A stretch of DNA of 64,000 nucleotides from RUG12519 sp045649685. Its GTDB lineage: Bacteria; Bacillota; Clostridia; Oscillospirales; Ruminococcaceae. This document shows positions 14,800 through 25,227 of this stretch, piece after piece; the first letter of the stretch is position 1, and every line of letters starts with the position of its first letter. The notes beneath the pieces were generated by a model. The model saw only the letters and a program-made list of their open reading frames with translations, was not told the origin of the DNA and made no database searches. Where the stretch lies: NCBI GenBank assembly GCA_045649685.1, contig JAZRQJ010000007.1, forward strand, positions 62,001 through 126,000, written 5' to 3'. The position numbers and the translations under genes are program-made.

Positions 14800-16242
14800 A
14801 TGGGTTACGATGTTAAAAATTCTTATGAGAGTCCGTTTTGTACTAGATATGCTAGTAAAGAAATGCAATATATTTTTTCGCCAAATAAAAAATTTAAAAC
14901 TTGGAGAAAATTGTGGGTTGCTTTGGCTCGAGCAGAACATGAATTAGGGTTGCCGATTACTGATGCTCAAATAAAAGAATTAGAATCTAAGATTGATGAT
15001 ATTAATTATGATGTTGCTCAGGAACGTGAAAAATTAGTTAGACATGATGTAATGGCTCATGTTTATGCTTATGGTAAACAGTGTCCGAATGCTGCTGGAA
15101 TTATCCATTTGGGGGCTACATCTTGTTATGTTGGTGATAACACTGATGTAATTGTAATGAAGGAAGGCTTGTTGTTAGTTCAGAAAAAATTAATAGGTGT
15201 TATAGCACTTCTATCTAAATTTGCTGAAAAATACAAAGATGTTCCATGTCTAGCATATACACATCTTCAGCCTGCTCAACTTACGACTGTTGGAAAAAGA
15301 GCAACACTTTGGTTAAATGAGTTGTGTATGGATAATGAACATCTGACCAATTTAATTTCAAATTTGAAATTGTTAGGATCAAAAGGAACTACTGGAACTC
15401 AAGCCAGTTTTTTTGAATTATTTAACGGAGATAAAAATAAAATTAAAGAGCTAGAAAATAAGATAGCAAACGAAATGGGATTTGATGGGGTAGTTCCAGT
15501 TTCTGGGCAAACATATTCTAGGAAAGTAGATTACTATGTTTGTTCTGCTCTTGCTGCTGTTGCTCAGTCTGCAATGAAATTTTCTAATGATATGAGACTT
15601 TTGCAAAATTTTAAAGAGATTGAAGAACCATTTGAAAAGAACCAAATCGGTTCGTCAGCTATGCCATATAAACGTAACCCAATGAGAAATGAAAGAATAA
15701 CAGCTCTCGCTAGATATGTTATGGTAGATGTTTTGAACTCTGCGTTTACTGCTGGAACGCAGTGGTTTGAGAGAACGTTAGACGATTCTGCAAATAAAAG
15801 AATATCAGTTGCAGAAGCTTTTTTAGGAATAGATTCTATTTTAAATATTATGCTTAATGTTTGTGATGGAATTGTGGTATATCCTAAGGTTATAAATCAG
15901 CGTGTTATGAATGAACTGCCATTTATGGCAACTGAGAATATAATGATGGCTGCAGTAAAGAAGGGTGGAAATAGGCAAGAACTTCATGAGAAATTAAGAA
16001 AACATTCTATTTCAGCAGCGGCAGTTGTAAAACAAGAAGGAAAGAAAAATGATTTAATTGAAAGACTTTGTCAGGATGAGTCTTTTGGATTAAGTAGAGA
16101 TGAGATTTCGTCAATATTGAAACCAGAGAATTTTATAGGTATGAGTGTAAGTCAAGTGGATGATTTTTTGAGCGATGTTGTTAATCCAATTTTAGAAAAT
16201 TACTCTGATGATCTTAAAATGAATATTGAACTTATGGTTTAG
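14800..16242 (+). CDS. purB: Adenylosuccinate lyase
   Basis: A protein of 480 residues of the fumarase/aspartase superfamily. It cleaves fumarate from SAICAR and from adenylosuccinate in purine synthesis. The signature GSSAMPYKRNPMRNE is clear. HLGATSCYVGDN and AYTHLQPAQLTTVGKR carry the other active-site residues. Length and order fit the longer, eukaryote-like PurB form common in Clostridia. It has its own promoter and a GGTG-type ribosome site. A bidirectional terminator separates it from the convergent thrS. Confidence 0.97.
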   Translation: MGYDVKNSYESPFCTRYASKEMQYIFSPNKKFKTWRKLWVALARAEHELGLPITDAQIKELESKIDDINYDVAQEREKLVRHDVMAHVYAYGKQCPNAAGIIHLGATSCYVGDNTDVIVMKEGLLLVQKKLIGVIALLSKFAEKYKDVPCLAYTHLQPAQLTTVGKRATLWLNELCMDNEHLTNLISNLKLLGSKGTTGTQASFFELFNGDKNKIKELENKIANEMGFDGVVPVSGQTYSRKVDYYVCSALAAVAQSAMKFSNDMRLLQNFKEIEEPFEKNQIGSSAMPYKRNPMRNERITALARYVMVDVLNSAFTAGTQWFERTLDDSANKRISVAEAFLGIDSILNIMLNVCDGIVVYPKVINQRVMNELPFMATENIMMAAVKKGGNRQELHEKLRKHSISAAAVVKQEGKKNDLIERLCQDESFGLSRDEISSILKPENFIGMSVSQVDDFLSDVVNPILENYSDDLKMNIELMV

Positions 16243-16320
16243 TGTTGTATTATAATAAAAACTTGTGAGGAGAAAGTTTTAGAAGAAATTAATTATTTTG
16301 TGGATTATATATAATAAAAA

Positions 16321-16370
16321 TAACCTTAAAGTGTCTACGATATAAAAACACTTTAGGGTTATTTTTAATT
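16321..16370. terminator. Bidirectional terminator between purB and thrS
   Basis: TAACCTTAAAGTGT (16321-16334) pairs with ACACTTTAGGGTTA (16348-16361), with one mismatch, followed by five T. Confidence 0.85.
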
Positions 16371-16380
16371 TTACATTTTT

Positions 16381-18276
16381 TTATTTTTCAAGATTTTTTA
16401 ATTGCTCAATAAACGCATCTAACTCCATTGTGCCCTTGTCGCCTTCTTGATATTGTCTTACAGAAACAGAGTTTAAACTTTGTTCTTTTTCTCCAACAAT
16501 TAATGTATATGGGATTTTTTGCATTTGTGATTCACGAATTTTATATCCGACTTTCTCATTTCTTTCGTCTATTTCTGTTCTAAAACCGTGAGCCACTAAC
16601 TGATTTTGAATTTTCTTTGCATATTCAATAAAATGATCGGATATAGGTAATATTCTTATTTGAACAGGTGATAGCCAGAAAGGAAATGCGCCTGCAAAAT
16701 GTTCAATTAAAATTCCAATAAATCTTTCTATGCTACCAAACGCCACTCTATGGATCATAATAGGTCTGTGTTTTACGCCATCACTGCCGGTATATTCTAG
16801 TTCAAAACGTTCGGGCAATTGGAAATCTAGTTGAATTGTTCCGCATTGCCATGTTCGACCTAAGCAATCTTTTAAATGGAAATCAATTTTAGGACCATAA
16901 AAAGCGCCGTCGCCTTCATTTATTTTGTAACTAAGATTTGCCTCGTCCATCGCATCTTTCAGGGCATTTGTTGCTATTTCCCAGTCTTCTAATTCACCAA
17001 TGTGATCATCTGGCATTGTTGATAGTTCTAAATGATATTCAAAGTTAAATTTGCTATACATATCATCAATTAAACTGATAATTTGCTTGATTTCATCTTT
17101 TATTTGTTCTCTCATTAAAAATATGTGGGCATCGTCTTGAGTGAAACATCTAACTCTCATCAAACCATGTAAAGCTCCCGATAGCTCATGTCTATGCACA
17201 ATTCCTAATTCTCCCAAGCGTAAAGGAAAATCTTTATATGAACGCATTTTTGTTTTATAAACTAGGATACTGCCAGGGCAATTCATAGGTTTAATTGCAA
17301 AATCTTGTTCGTCTATAGTTGTTGTATACATGTTTTCTTTATAATGAGACCAATGTCCACTTTTTTCCCAGAGAGACCTAGATAATATTATTGGCGTGGA
17401 TATTTCTTGATAGCCTGCCTTGGAATGTATTTTACGCCAATAGGCTATTAAAAGATTTTTAACCATCATTCCTTTTGGTAAGAAAAATGGAAATCCCGGG
17501 CCTTCTTCCATTAAACTAAATAATTCTAATTCTTTTCCCAGTTTGCGATGATCTCTGCGTTTTGCTTCTTCCAGCATGGTTAGGTGTTTATCTAAAAGGC
17601 TTGCTTTTGGAAATGAAATACCATAAATTCTTTGAAGCATTTTATTATTTGCGTCTGCTCGCCAGTATGCACCAGTTATGCTTGTTAGTTTTAATGCTTT
17701 AACTTTGCTTGTTGATAGAAGGTGTGGGCCAGCACAAAGATCTAAAAAGTCGCCTTGTTCGAATATAGATATTTCTTCACCCTTACCAGCATGTTCATTA
17801 ATTAATTCAATTTTATAATCCTGTTTCAAATTTGTCATTAATTGTAATGCATCACTGGAAGAAAGGATCTTTTTTTCTAAAGGAATATCTTCTTTTATGA
17901 TTTTTTTCATTTCACTTTCTATTTTTGGTAGATCTTCAGGAGTAATTTTAGGTTCAACATCTATATCATAGTAAAATCCATTTTCAATTGCGGGGCCAAT
18001 ACCAAATTTAGCGTTTGGATATAATCTCTGAACAGCCTGAGCAAATATATGTGCAGTTGTATGCCAATATGCTTTTTTACCCTCGGCAGAATCAAATGTG
18101 CATATTTCAACGCTACAGTCTTCTGTAATTGGAGTTCGAAGATCGGCTAATTTTCCATCTATTTTTCCGCAACATGCAGATTTATAAAGACTGTTGCTAA
18201 TAAAATTTGCAATTTCGGCGATTGTAATTCCATTTTCAAATTCGTGGATTTCGCCCCTTAAATTTATTTTAGCCAT
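16381..18276 (-). CDS. thrS: Threonyl-tRNA synthetase
   Basis: A protein of 631 residues, class II. N-terminal TGS domain (residues 1-60), then the editing domain with HTTAHIFAQAV (HxxxH) and GDFLDLCAGPHL. The catalytic core follows, with KPMNCPGSILVYK, GIVHRHELSGALHGLMRVR, and IMIHRVAFGSIERFIGIL. The C-terminal anticodon-binding domain ends the protein. It lies 24 bases after recG on the same strand. No T-box leader fits in that gap, so it seems to be expressed as the last gene of the long minus-strand operon. Confidence 0.98.
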   Translation of the reverse strand: MAKINLRGEIHEFENGITIAEIANFISNSLYKSACCGKIDGKLADLRTPITEDCSVEICTFDSAEGKKAYWHTTAHIFAQAVQRLYPNAKFGIGPAIENGFYYDIDVEPKITPEDLPKIESEMKKIIKEDIPLEKKILSSSDALQLMTNLKQDYKIELINEHAGKGEEISIFEQGDFLDLCAGPHLLSTSKVKALKLTSITGAYWRADANNKMLQRIYGISFPKASLLDKHLTMLEEAKRRDHRKLGKELELFSLMEEGPGFPFFLPKGMMVKNLLIAYWRKIHSKAGYQEISTPIILSRSLWEKSGHWSHYKENMYTTTIDEQDFAIKPMNCPGSILVYKTKMRSYKDFPLRLGELGIVHRHELSGALHGLMRVRCFTQDDAHIFLMREQIKDEIKQIISLIDDMYSKFNFEYHLELSTMPDDHIGELEDWEIATNALKDAMDEANLSYKINEGDGAFYGPKIDFHLKDCLGRTWQCGTIQLDFQLPERFELEYTGSDGVKHRPIMIHRVAFGSIERFIGILIEHFAGAFPFWLSPVQIRILPISDHFIEYAKKIQNQLVAHGFRTEIDERNEKVGYKIRESQMQKIPYTLIVGEKEQSLNSVSVRQYQEGDKGTMELDAFIEQLKNLEK

Positions 18277-18300
18277 AATTTTTAATCTCCTTTTAAATTG

Positions 18301-20334
18301 TTATAGTATATATTTGTCATTTGAAAAAAGGCACAATACATTATTTTTTATTTTTTCGTGTTCTGTTAATTCTAACTTAGGATCGATTGATAATATATTT
18401 TCAGCTTCTTTTTTACAAACATTAAGTATCTTTGTATCTTCTATTATATTAGCAATTTTAAAATTTGGCAATCCATGCTGTTTATTTCCAAAAAAATCAC
18501 CAGGACCTCTTATTTTTAAATCTTCTTCTGCAATTTCAAAGCCGTTGTTAGTATCACACATAATTTTAAGCCTCTTTTGACTTTCGATTTTGGTTGCATT
18601 AGAGACTAAAATACACAAAGACTCAATATTGCCTCTTCCAACCCTACCTCTTAGCTGGTGTAATTGAGATAGTCCAAAAAATTCGGCGTTTTCAATCATA
18701 ATAGTTGTTGCATTAGGAACATCCACACCAACTTCTATAACAGTAGTTGAAATCAAAATATCAATTTGACCATTTAAGAATTTTTGCATTAAAATGTCTT
18801 TTTCAGCACCAGTCATTTTCCCATGTAGCATATCAACACTGTAGTCTTTAAAAACATTTTGTTGTAAGTTTTGTGTATATTTTACTACGGATGCTATGTT
18901 TCGTTCACCATCATCAATTGCTGGACAAACAATATAAGCTTGTTGTTTGTTTTGTAATTGACTTTTAATATATGAGAAAGCGCGCATTCTTTTGGACGAG
19001 GGAATATGAACTGTTTTAACAGGAATTCTTCCAGCAGGCAGTTCGTATATGTTTGATATATCAAGATCTCCGTATATTATTAATGCTAGTGTCCTAGGAA
19101 TAGGAGTTGCAGACATAACCAATTTATGTGGAGCATTCCCTTTTTCTGCTAACCTTTTTCGTTGTTCAACACCAAAACGATGTTGCTCGTCGGTTATTAT
19201 GAGACCCAAATTTTTGAAATTGGTTTTTTCTTGAAACAAGGAATGTGTACCAATAATAACATCGATCATGCCGTATTCAAGTTCATTTTGTACTTTAGAT
19301 TTTTCTTTTGAACTTAAAGAACCAACAAGGATATTTACATTAATTCCAAGAGGAGTTAGTGTTTTAAAAAAAAACTTAAAATGTTGACGAGCTAAAATAT
19401 CTGTTGGGGCCATAATAGCAACTTGCATTTTTGATTTTGCAAATAAAAACGCCAAAGCAGCAGCAACAACAGTTTTACCGCAACCAACATCGCCTTGAAC
19501 TAGTCTATTCATTGGAACATTTTTTAAGCAGTCTGAAATACATTCATTTATTACACTTTTTTGAGCATTTGTTAATTGAAATTTAAGATTGTTTAAGAAA
19601 GAATCCAGATTTAAATAGGTTAATTTTTTTGTTGTTTCTATTGTACTTTGTTGTTTTATAAGTTGAATCCCAATTTGCCAATACAGAAGTTCCTCAAAAA
19701 TCAGACGTTGTTTGGCTTTGTTTAAATATTGCTCAGATTGGGGAAAGTGAATATTTTTTAATGCAACATCCAAATGAATTAAATCATATTTGTCAGTTAA
19801 TTTTTGAGGAAGAGTATCCTCTTTGCCATCAATTAAAGCTAAAGCTTGTTGTATATTAGTAGAAATCATCTTAGAAGTTAAACCTGAGGTTAGAGAATAT
19901 ATAGGAATTAAGCTGGGTTCGTTGGAGCTGATTATCATTGGATTTATGATTTTCTTTGAAAGTATGTTGCCTTCAATCTTGCCAAAAAATAAATATGTAT
20001 GTCCAATTTTAAGCGACTTAAAAGCATATATATTGTTAAAAAAAACTATAGCCAACTTATTTTTATCAGCATCCGCTCCGTGAGCGGTGTATATAATCAT
20101 TTTTCTTGATTTTATATATGGCTTTTCTGATTTTAATATAGTGGCTTTTATACAGCATTTCTCTCCAATAATAGCTTGTGAGATTTTTAATGGGTTAGAA
20201 CAATTGATATATCTATTGGGAAAATGATGTAGCAAACTGTTAATATCATTCAACCCTAATTTACTATATAAATTTGCTCTTTTCTTACCAACACCATTTA
20301 ATGAACTAATTGGTAGATTCGATAGTGTATTCAT
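18301..20334 (-). CDS. recG: ATP-dependent DNA helicase RecG
   Basis: A protein of 677 residues. It remodels stalled forks and Holliday junctions. The wedge (OB) domain lies in the first third. Helicase motifs are QGDVGCGKTVVAAALA (Walker A), TDEQHRFG (DEQH box), MSATPIPRTLAL, STTVIEVGVDVPNAT, and QLRGRVGRG. The ATG shares one base with the stop of fakA (TAATG), so translation is probably coupled. The order asp23-fakA-recG is conserved in Firmicutes. Confidence 0.98.
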   Translation of the reverse strand: MNTLSNLPISSLNGVGKKRANLYSKLGLNDINSLLHHFPNRYINCSNPLKISQAIIGEKCCIKATILKSEKPYIKSRKMIIYTAHGADADKNKLAIVFFNNIYAFKSLKIGHTYLFFGKIEGNILSKKIINPMIISSNEPSLIPIYSLTSGLTSKMISTNIQQALALIDGKEDTLPQKLTDKYDLIHLDVALKNIHFPQSEQYLNKAKQRLIFEELLYWQIGIQLIKQQSTIETTKKLTYLNLDSFLNNLKFQLTNAQKSVINECISDCLKNVPMNRLVQGDVGCGKTVVAAALAFLFAKSKMQVAIMAPTDILARQHFKFFFKTLTPLGINVNILVGSLSSKEKSKVQNELEYGMIDVIIGTHSLFQEKTNFKNLGLIITDEQHRFGVEQRKRLAEKGNAPHKLVMSATPIPRTLALIIYGDLDISNIYELPAGRIPVKTVHIPSSKRMRAFSYIKSQLQNKQQAYIVCPAIDDGERNIASVVKYTQNLQQNVFKDYSVDMLHGKMTGAEKDILMQKFLNGQIDILISTTVIEVGVDVPNATTIMIENAEFFGLSQLHQLRGRVGRGNIESLCILVSNATKIESQKRLKIMCDTNNGFEIAEEDLKIRGPGDFFGNKQHGLPNFKIANIIEDTKILNVCKKEAENILSIDPKLELTEHEKIKNNVLCLFSNDKYIL

Positions 20335-21956
20335 TATTCCACAGAAACTATATAATAATAAACTGGTTGATTACCTTTTAACATATTTACTTCAATTTTG
20401 TTACCATACTTAGAATATAAGGTAGAATATAATTCATTTGCTTGTTGTTCTAGGACGTCTTTTCCATAAAAAATAGTTATAACATTACTAGAACTGTTTG
20501 TCATTTTTTTGATCAAACGAAAACATGTTTTATTTATATTTTGATCTATGATGCATATTTTGTTGTCTTTTATTCCTAAAATTTCGTCTTTTCCTATTTT
20601 TTTACCGTCAATAAATGAATCTCTAGCGGCAAATGTTACTAATCCAGTTTTAACAGAATTAATTGCAGAAGTCATTGCAAGAACGTTTTCTTCTAATTCA
20701 ATATCTGGATCATATGAAAGCATAGCTGACATACCTTCAGGAATAGATTTTGTTTGAAGTACAATAACGTTACGATCGGCTATTCTGGCCGCTTGTTCTG
20801 AAGACATAATAATATTTTTATTGTTTGGTAAAACTATAATATTTTTTGCTCCAACAGATTGAATTGCGTTTAATATGTCTTCTGTACTTGGGTTCATTGT
20901 CTGACCACCACTAACAACTTTATTAGCCCCTAGTTCTTCAAACAGATTTACAATACCTTCACCAGCGGCAACAGCAACAAATCCAACTGGAACATTGTTA
21001 TCCATGGCTACATATGTTTGATTTTTCTTGAATTGATCAGCAGAATGAGATTTTTGTTCGTGTTGTTGACGCATATTGTCAATTTTCATATTTGTTAGCC
21101 AACCAAATTTTAAGCCTTCTTGAATTGCATTACCCGGTTCATTGGTGTGTACATGCACTTTTATTATAGATTCGTCTTCTACCACAACAACAGAATCTCC
21201 AATAGATTCTAAATATGCTCGTAGAGATAGGTGGTTTTTATCATTAGTTCTGTTTACTATAAATTCGGTACAATAAGAAAATTTAATATCAGACTCTGTT
21301 TCAGCAACAGGATTAATTAAATTAGCTTTAGGTGCATTTCCTTCTAATTCAATTACGCCATTTCCATCAAAAACAGATTTCATACCTTCAAAAAGAGTTA
21401 CAAGACCCATGCCACCTGCATCAACAACGCCGGCTTTTTTTAGAATAGGCAACATATCGGGTGTTTTAGCAAGAGCGTCTTTGGCAGTTTCTAAAATTAT
21501 TGCAAATGCTTCAGATACATCTTCTGTATTTAAAGTTGCAGCTTTTTCGGAAGCTAATCTAGCAACAGTAAGGATAGTTCCTTCCGTTGGTTTCATAACA
21601 GCGCCATAGGTTTCTTTAACACTTTGTTCTAGTGATTTTGCAAGTAGTTGAGTTGTTAAATTTGTTTCGTCTTTTAGTGCGTTTGACATTCCTCTAAAAA
21701 ACAAAGACAATATTACTCCAGAGTTGCCTCTAGCGCCTCTTAGCATAGCCGAAGCGGTAGTTTTAGCAACATCACCAACAGTTGGGTTGGTTAGAGCTTT
21801 TAACATAGTTGCTGCAGCGCTTGCTGTCATTGACATATTAGTTCCCGTATCACCATCCGGAACAGGATACACATTTAATTCGTCGATTGAGCTTTTTCTG
21901 TTAACTAATAGATTTGCACCAGAAATAATTGCATCTCTTAATAAAATTCCATTCAT
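20334..21956 (-). CDS. fakA: DAK2/DegV-associated kinase, FakA (YloV-like)
   Basis: A protein of 540 residues. The N-terminal DhaL-type kinase domain has VYPVPDGDTGTNMSMT and GARGNSGVILSLFFRG. A middle domain contains VDAGGMGLVTLFEGM. The C-terminal domain is related to DegV-like fatty-acid-binding partners. In Gram-positive bacteria FakA phosphorylates exogenous fatty acids held by FakB; no fakB is visible here. The ATG at 21956 follows CGGAGCG; upstream in-frame starts overlap asp23. It lies 13 bases after the asp23-like gene. Confidence 0.94.
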   Translation of the reverse strand: MNGILLRDAIISGANLLVNRKSSIDELNVYPVPDGDTGTNMSMTASAAATMLKALTNPTVGDVAKTTASAMLRGARGNSGVILSLFFRGMSNALKDETNLTTQLLAKSLEQSVKETYGAVMKPTEGTILTVARLASEKAATLNTEDVSEAFAIILETAKDALAKTPDMLPILKKAGVVDAGGMGLVTLFEGMKSVFDGNGVIELEGNAPKANLINPVAETESDIKFSYCTEFIVNRTNDKNHLSLRAYLESIGDSVVVVEDESIIKVHVHTNEPGNAIQEGLKFGWLTNMKIDNMRQQHEQKSHSADQFKKNQTYVAMDNNVPVGFVAVAAGEGIVNLFEELGANKVVSGGQTMNPSTEDILNAIQSVGAKNIIVLPNNKNIIMSSEQAARIADRNVIVLQTKSIPEGMSAMLSYDPDIELEENVLAMTSAINSVKTGLVTFAARDSFIDGKKIGKDEILGIKDNKICIIDQNINKTCFRLIKKMTNSSSNVITIFYGKDVLEQQANELYSTLYSKYGNKIEVNMLKGNQPVYYYIVSVE

Positions 21957-21969
21957 ATTATTCGCTCCG

Positions 21970-22314
21970 TTATTCTTTGATTGAATCAACAAAAATATTA
22001 ATACTGTTCACATATATGCCAGTATAATTAAAAATGTTTCTTGAAAGCATAGATTTTATGTTTTTCATAACTTCAGAAATGTTTGATCCATATATTGCCA
22101 AAATATGAACATATAAATCTATAGTATTATTTTTTTTGTTGAACTTAATTCTAATACTTTTGTTATTTAATATTTTATTTAAAAGAGTTAGTTTGGTATT
22201 ATAGTTATAAAAACCTGCAACGCCAAAACAACCATTTATAGTCGTTTTAATTAATGATTTTATATATTCTTTAGAAATATAAATGGAACCAAGGTAATTT
22301 TTGCTTATTAACAT
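21970..22314 (-). CDS. Asp23/Gls24 family protein
   Basis: A protein of 114 residues. Landmarks are GSIYISKEYIKSLIKTTINGCFGVAGF at the N-terminus (split by no gap) and VKNI-type helix SEVMKNIKSMLSR near the end, with NSINIFVDSI as the last strand. Asp23 proteins are small, envelope-associated and poorly understood. The gene directly precedes fakA, as in Bacillus yloU-yloV. ATG 22314 follows CAAGGAGGC; an in-frame start at 22404 would add an odd Phe-rich leader and has no site. Confidence 0.85.
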   Translation of the reverse strand: MLISKNYLGSIYISKEYIKSLIKTTINGCFGVAGFYNYNTKLTLLNKILNNKSIRIKFNKKNNTIDLYVHILAIYGSNISEVMKNIKSMLSRNIFNYTGIYVNSINIFVDSIKE

Positions 22315-22471
22315 AATATGTTGCCTCCTTGATTTTTGACTTATACAACACATAATTATATCACACAAATGGTAAAAAAAAAAGAAAAATAATAAAAAAT
22401 ACATACATTTCCAATTTTAATCTCAAAATTTTTGCACTAAATCAGTTAGCTTACTGATTAATATTTAAAAC

Positions 22472-22511
22472 AAAAAGTAAATCACTAGTTGAATGTGTGA
22501 TTTACTTTTTT
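22472..22511 (-). terminator. Terminator after spoVS
   Basis: A 14-bp inverted repeat, GTAAATCAC with GTGATTTAC at its core, flanked by A and T runs. It lies 12 bases beyond the spoVS stop. Confidence 0.85.
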
Positions 22512-22522
22512 GGAAACATATC

Positions 22523-22783
22523 TTAATTTACCTTAACAATTAATTTTATTGCTGTTCGTTTAACACCATTTATTTCAATATTTGTAAAAGCGGGAATGCA
22601 AACCAAATCTACACCAGCCGTTGCCATGTAGCCCCTTGCAATAGCAATAGATTTAACAGCTTGGTTTATAGCGCCTGCTCCAATAGACTGAATTTCGACT
22701 TCATTATCATTTTTAATAAATGCAGAAATTGCGCCAGCTACAGAGTTTGGGCTAGATCCGGACGATACTTTTAAAATATTCAC
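22523..22783 (-). CDS. spoVS: Stage V sporulation protein S
   Basis: A protein of 86 residues, almost identical in form to the very conserved SpoVS: KVSSGSSPNSVAGAISAFI, then GAGAINQAVKSIAIARGYMA, and VCIPAFTNIEINGVKRTAI. It is an Alba-like protein needed for spore coat and septation steps. It lies downstream of ymdB, the same neighbour as in Bacillus. Its presence supports an endospore former, though SpoVS also occurs outside sporulators. Confidence 0.97.
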   Translation of the reverse strand: MNILKVSSGSSPNSVAGAISAFIKNDNEVEIQSIGAGAINQAVKSIAIARGYMATAGVDLVCIPAFTNIEINGVKRTAIKLIVKVN

Positions 22784-22889
22784 TATTTTCTATCTCCTTT
22801 ATTTTAGATTTATATATACTGAAACACGCTAATAATATATATTTTAACCTATTGATTGAAATAATACAATAGGTAATTTGACAATAATT

Positions 22890-23660
22890 TTAATTAATAG
22901 ATATTGTCGAAATATTTAAGCATTTACCTGTATTTTTATCCAGTTCTATTATTGCAGCGTTAAAAATGCATTCACAGTCGCGAACTTCGAAACGTGTTGG
23001 CATTTTTGTTGTTATTCGTCTAATTATACATTTTGGATCTACGCCTAAAATAGAATCATATGGACCGACCATTCCCACATCTGTTAGTAATCCAGTTCCA
23101 TTTTCTAATATTCTTGCATCATTAGTTTGAACATGCGTATGTGTTCCAATAACTGCAGATACTTTTCCATCCAGATAATAAGCTAGCGCACCTTTTTCTC
23201 CGGTAGCTTCAGCATGAAAATCTACAATTATGAACTTAGTATTTATATTTTTTAATATACTATTTATTGTTTCAAATGGAGAAGAATTAGTGTCTAAATA
23301 TGTTTGACCCATTAGGTTTATAACAGCAATTGAATATTCTCCCTTATCATAAATACAGACACCTTTTCCAGGACATGATCGAGAAATATTATGCGGTCTT
23401 AAAATATAGTCATTTTCGTTTAGCATATTATATATTTCTCGTCTCTTTAGACTGTGATTGCCGCCTGTTAAAATATCGCATCCGCTTTCAAATAGATGGT
23501 TGGCAGATTTTACAGAAATTCCGTTACCTTTTGCTGAATTTTCAGCATTAGCAATAACCAAATCTATGTTATTTTCACGTTTAATTTTAGGTAGAAGATT
23601 TCTAACGGTGTTGCAGCCTGGTTCTGATACAACATCTCCAATAAAAAGAATTTTAATCAT
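22890..23660 (-). CDS. ymdB: YmdB-like metallophosphoesterase (TIGR00282)
   Basis: A protein of 256 residues. The binuclear metal-site motifs are FIGDVVSEPG, NAENSAKGNGI, GGNHSLKRRE, VDFHAEATGEKGALAYYLDG, and GTHTHVQTND. Bacillus YmdB hydrolyses 2',3'-cyclic nucleotides and affects biofilm and motility switching. It is 63 bases downstream of gltX and 106 before spoVS. The usual GNHTWD is here GNHSLK, but the metal-binding Asn-His is kept. Confidence 0.95.
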   Translation of the reverse strand: MIKILFIGDVVSEPGCNTVRNLLPKIKRENNIDLVIANAENSAKGNGISVKSANHLFESGCDILTGGNHSLKRREIYNMLNENDYILRPHNISRSCPGKGVCIYDKGEYSIAVINLMGQTYLDTNSSPFETINSILKNINTKFIIVDFHAEATGEKGALAYYLDGKVSAVIGTHTHVQTNDARILENGTGLLTDVGMVGPYDSILGVDPKCIIRRITTKMPTRFEVRDCECIFNAAIIELDKNTGKCLNISTISIN

Positions 23661-23723
23661 TTAGAAGTTCACCTTATATTTATAAATATTTTAAGTTAAC
23701 ATATTAAAAACTATATCTTTAAA

Positions 23724-25190
23724 TTAGTCTTGTTTTAAATCGGATTCTAATTTTTCAATTCCTTTTTTTATTCTAGATATTGATTCATCTTTTCCCAATA
23801 AAGCAGCAAGTTCTATACCTCCACCAGGAGTAAATGACTTACCAGATAGGGCAACTCTAAGAGGCCATAAAACACGTCCGTTTTTCAAGCCTAACGTTTC
23901 AATTAATTTAAACATAGCATCGTGAATTGAATTTTGATCCCAGTTTTCAAGTTGCTCTAATATGGGTAAAATTTGTCTTAAAACTTCTAGAGAGTTTTCT
24001 TCATTTGTCTTCATTTTTTTGTGTATATATAAATCAGAGGTATATTCAGGTAAACTATCTATGAAATTGATTTGCTCGGGAATATCTTTAAATTTTTCTG
24101 TTCTTGTTTTTAGCATTTGTGAAAGTAAGGATTTATCAACATCTTTTTTGCAAACACTTTTAACATATGGCTCAGCGTGATTCCAAAATTCTTCATCAGA
24201 CATGTTTCTAATATATTTTGCATTAATAGCAGTAAGTTTGGGTAAATCAAATATAGCGGGGGATTTTGAAATTCCAGATACGTCGAAAATATCTATTAGT
24301 TCATCTAAACTAAAAATTTCTTCTTCTCCTTTAGGAGACCAACCTAAAAGAGCAATATAGTTAACTATGGCTTGTGGCAAATATCCTTTTTCTAAAAGGT
24401 CTTCGAATGTTGCATCGCCGTTTCTTTTTGATAGCTTTTCAACAGCATTTTTCATTACAGGAGAACAATGAATATAAACTGGTTTTTCCCATCCAAAAGC
24501 TTCATATAACAAGTTATATTTTGGGGTTGATGATAGATATTCACTTCCTCTAATTACATGAGATATCTCCATTAAATGGTCATCTACAACATTAGCAAAA
24601 TTATATGTTGGCATACCGTCTGATTTAATTAGTATTTGATCATCTAAGTCAGAATTTTCAAATGTTATTTCACCAAAAACTTCATCGTGAAATGTTGTAG
24701 AACCCTCTCTAGGCATTTTTTGTCTTATAACATAAGGCAATCCTGCTTCTAAATTTTGTTTTATTTCTTCAGGAGTTAGGTTTCTACAGTGACCATCATA
24801 TTTTGGAGGAGTTCCAGAAGCTTTTTGTAAGTCTTTAAGTTCATCTAGACGTTCTTTGTTACAAAAGCAATAATACGCATGACCTTTTTCTACTAGCTGT
24901 AAAGCGTAGTCTTTAAAGAAAGACATTCTTTCACTTTGAATATATGGACCAAAATTTCCTCCCACATCTGGGCCTTCATCCCAATGAATGCCAGCTTTTT
25001 TAAGAGTGCTATATATAATATCAACTGCTCCTTCAACTGTTCTTTCACGGTCTGTATCTTCAATTCTTAATATAAAATCACCATTATTTTTTTTTGCCAA
25101 TAAATACGCATATAGAGCGGTTCTTAAATTTCCAACATGCATATATCCTGTTGGAGATGGAGCGAACCTTGTTCTAACTTTTTTTGACAT
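23724..25190 (-). CDS. gltX: Glutamyl-tRNA synthetase
   Basis: A protein of 488 residues, class I. The HIGH-type motif is FAPSPTGYMHVGNLRTALYA, and the KMSKS loop is KLSKRNGD. LRIEDTDRER is the family-specific element. The C-terminal helical anticodon domain has the normal length. It may be non-discriminating, as in most Clostridia lacking GlnRS, but the sequence does not settle this. It lies between pfkA (37 bases) and ymdB in a minus-strand run without a T-box. Confidence 0.97.
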   Translation of the reverse strand: MSKKVRTRFAPSPTGYMHVGNLRTALYAYLLAKKNNGDFILRIEDTDRERTVEGAVDIIYSTLKKAGIHWDEGPDVGGNFGPYIQSERMSFFKDYALQLVEKGHAYYCFCNKERLDELKDLQKASGTPPKYDGHCRNLTPEEIKQNLEAGLPYVIRQKMPREGSTTFHDEVFGEITFENSDLDDQILIKSDGMPTYNFANVVDDHLMEISHVIRGSEYLSSTPKYNLLYEAFGWEKPVYIHCSPVMKNAVEKLSKRNGDATFEDLLEKGYLPQAIVNYIALLGWSPKGEEEIFSLDELIDIFDVSGISKSPAIFDLPKLTAINAKYIRNMSDEEFWNHAEPYVKSVCKKDVDKSLLSQMLKTRTEKFKDIPEQINFIDSLPEYTSDLYIHKKMKTNEENSLEVLRQILPILEQLENWDQNSIHDAMFKLIETLGLKNGRVLWPLRVALSGKSFTPGGGIELAALLGKDESISRIKKGIEKLESDLKQD

Positions 25191-25227
25191 AGTAACTACC
25201 TTCTTTACACTTTTTATATTTTTAAAA

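Noticed and set aside
22440..22458. Short inverted repeat ATCAGT...ACTGAT near spoVS
   Set aside because: Only six base pairs and no T run; the adjacent 14-bp hairpin is the terminator.
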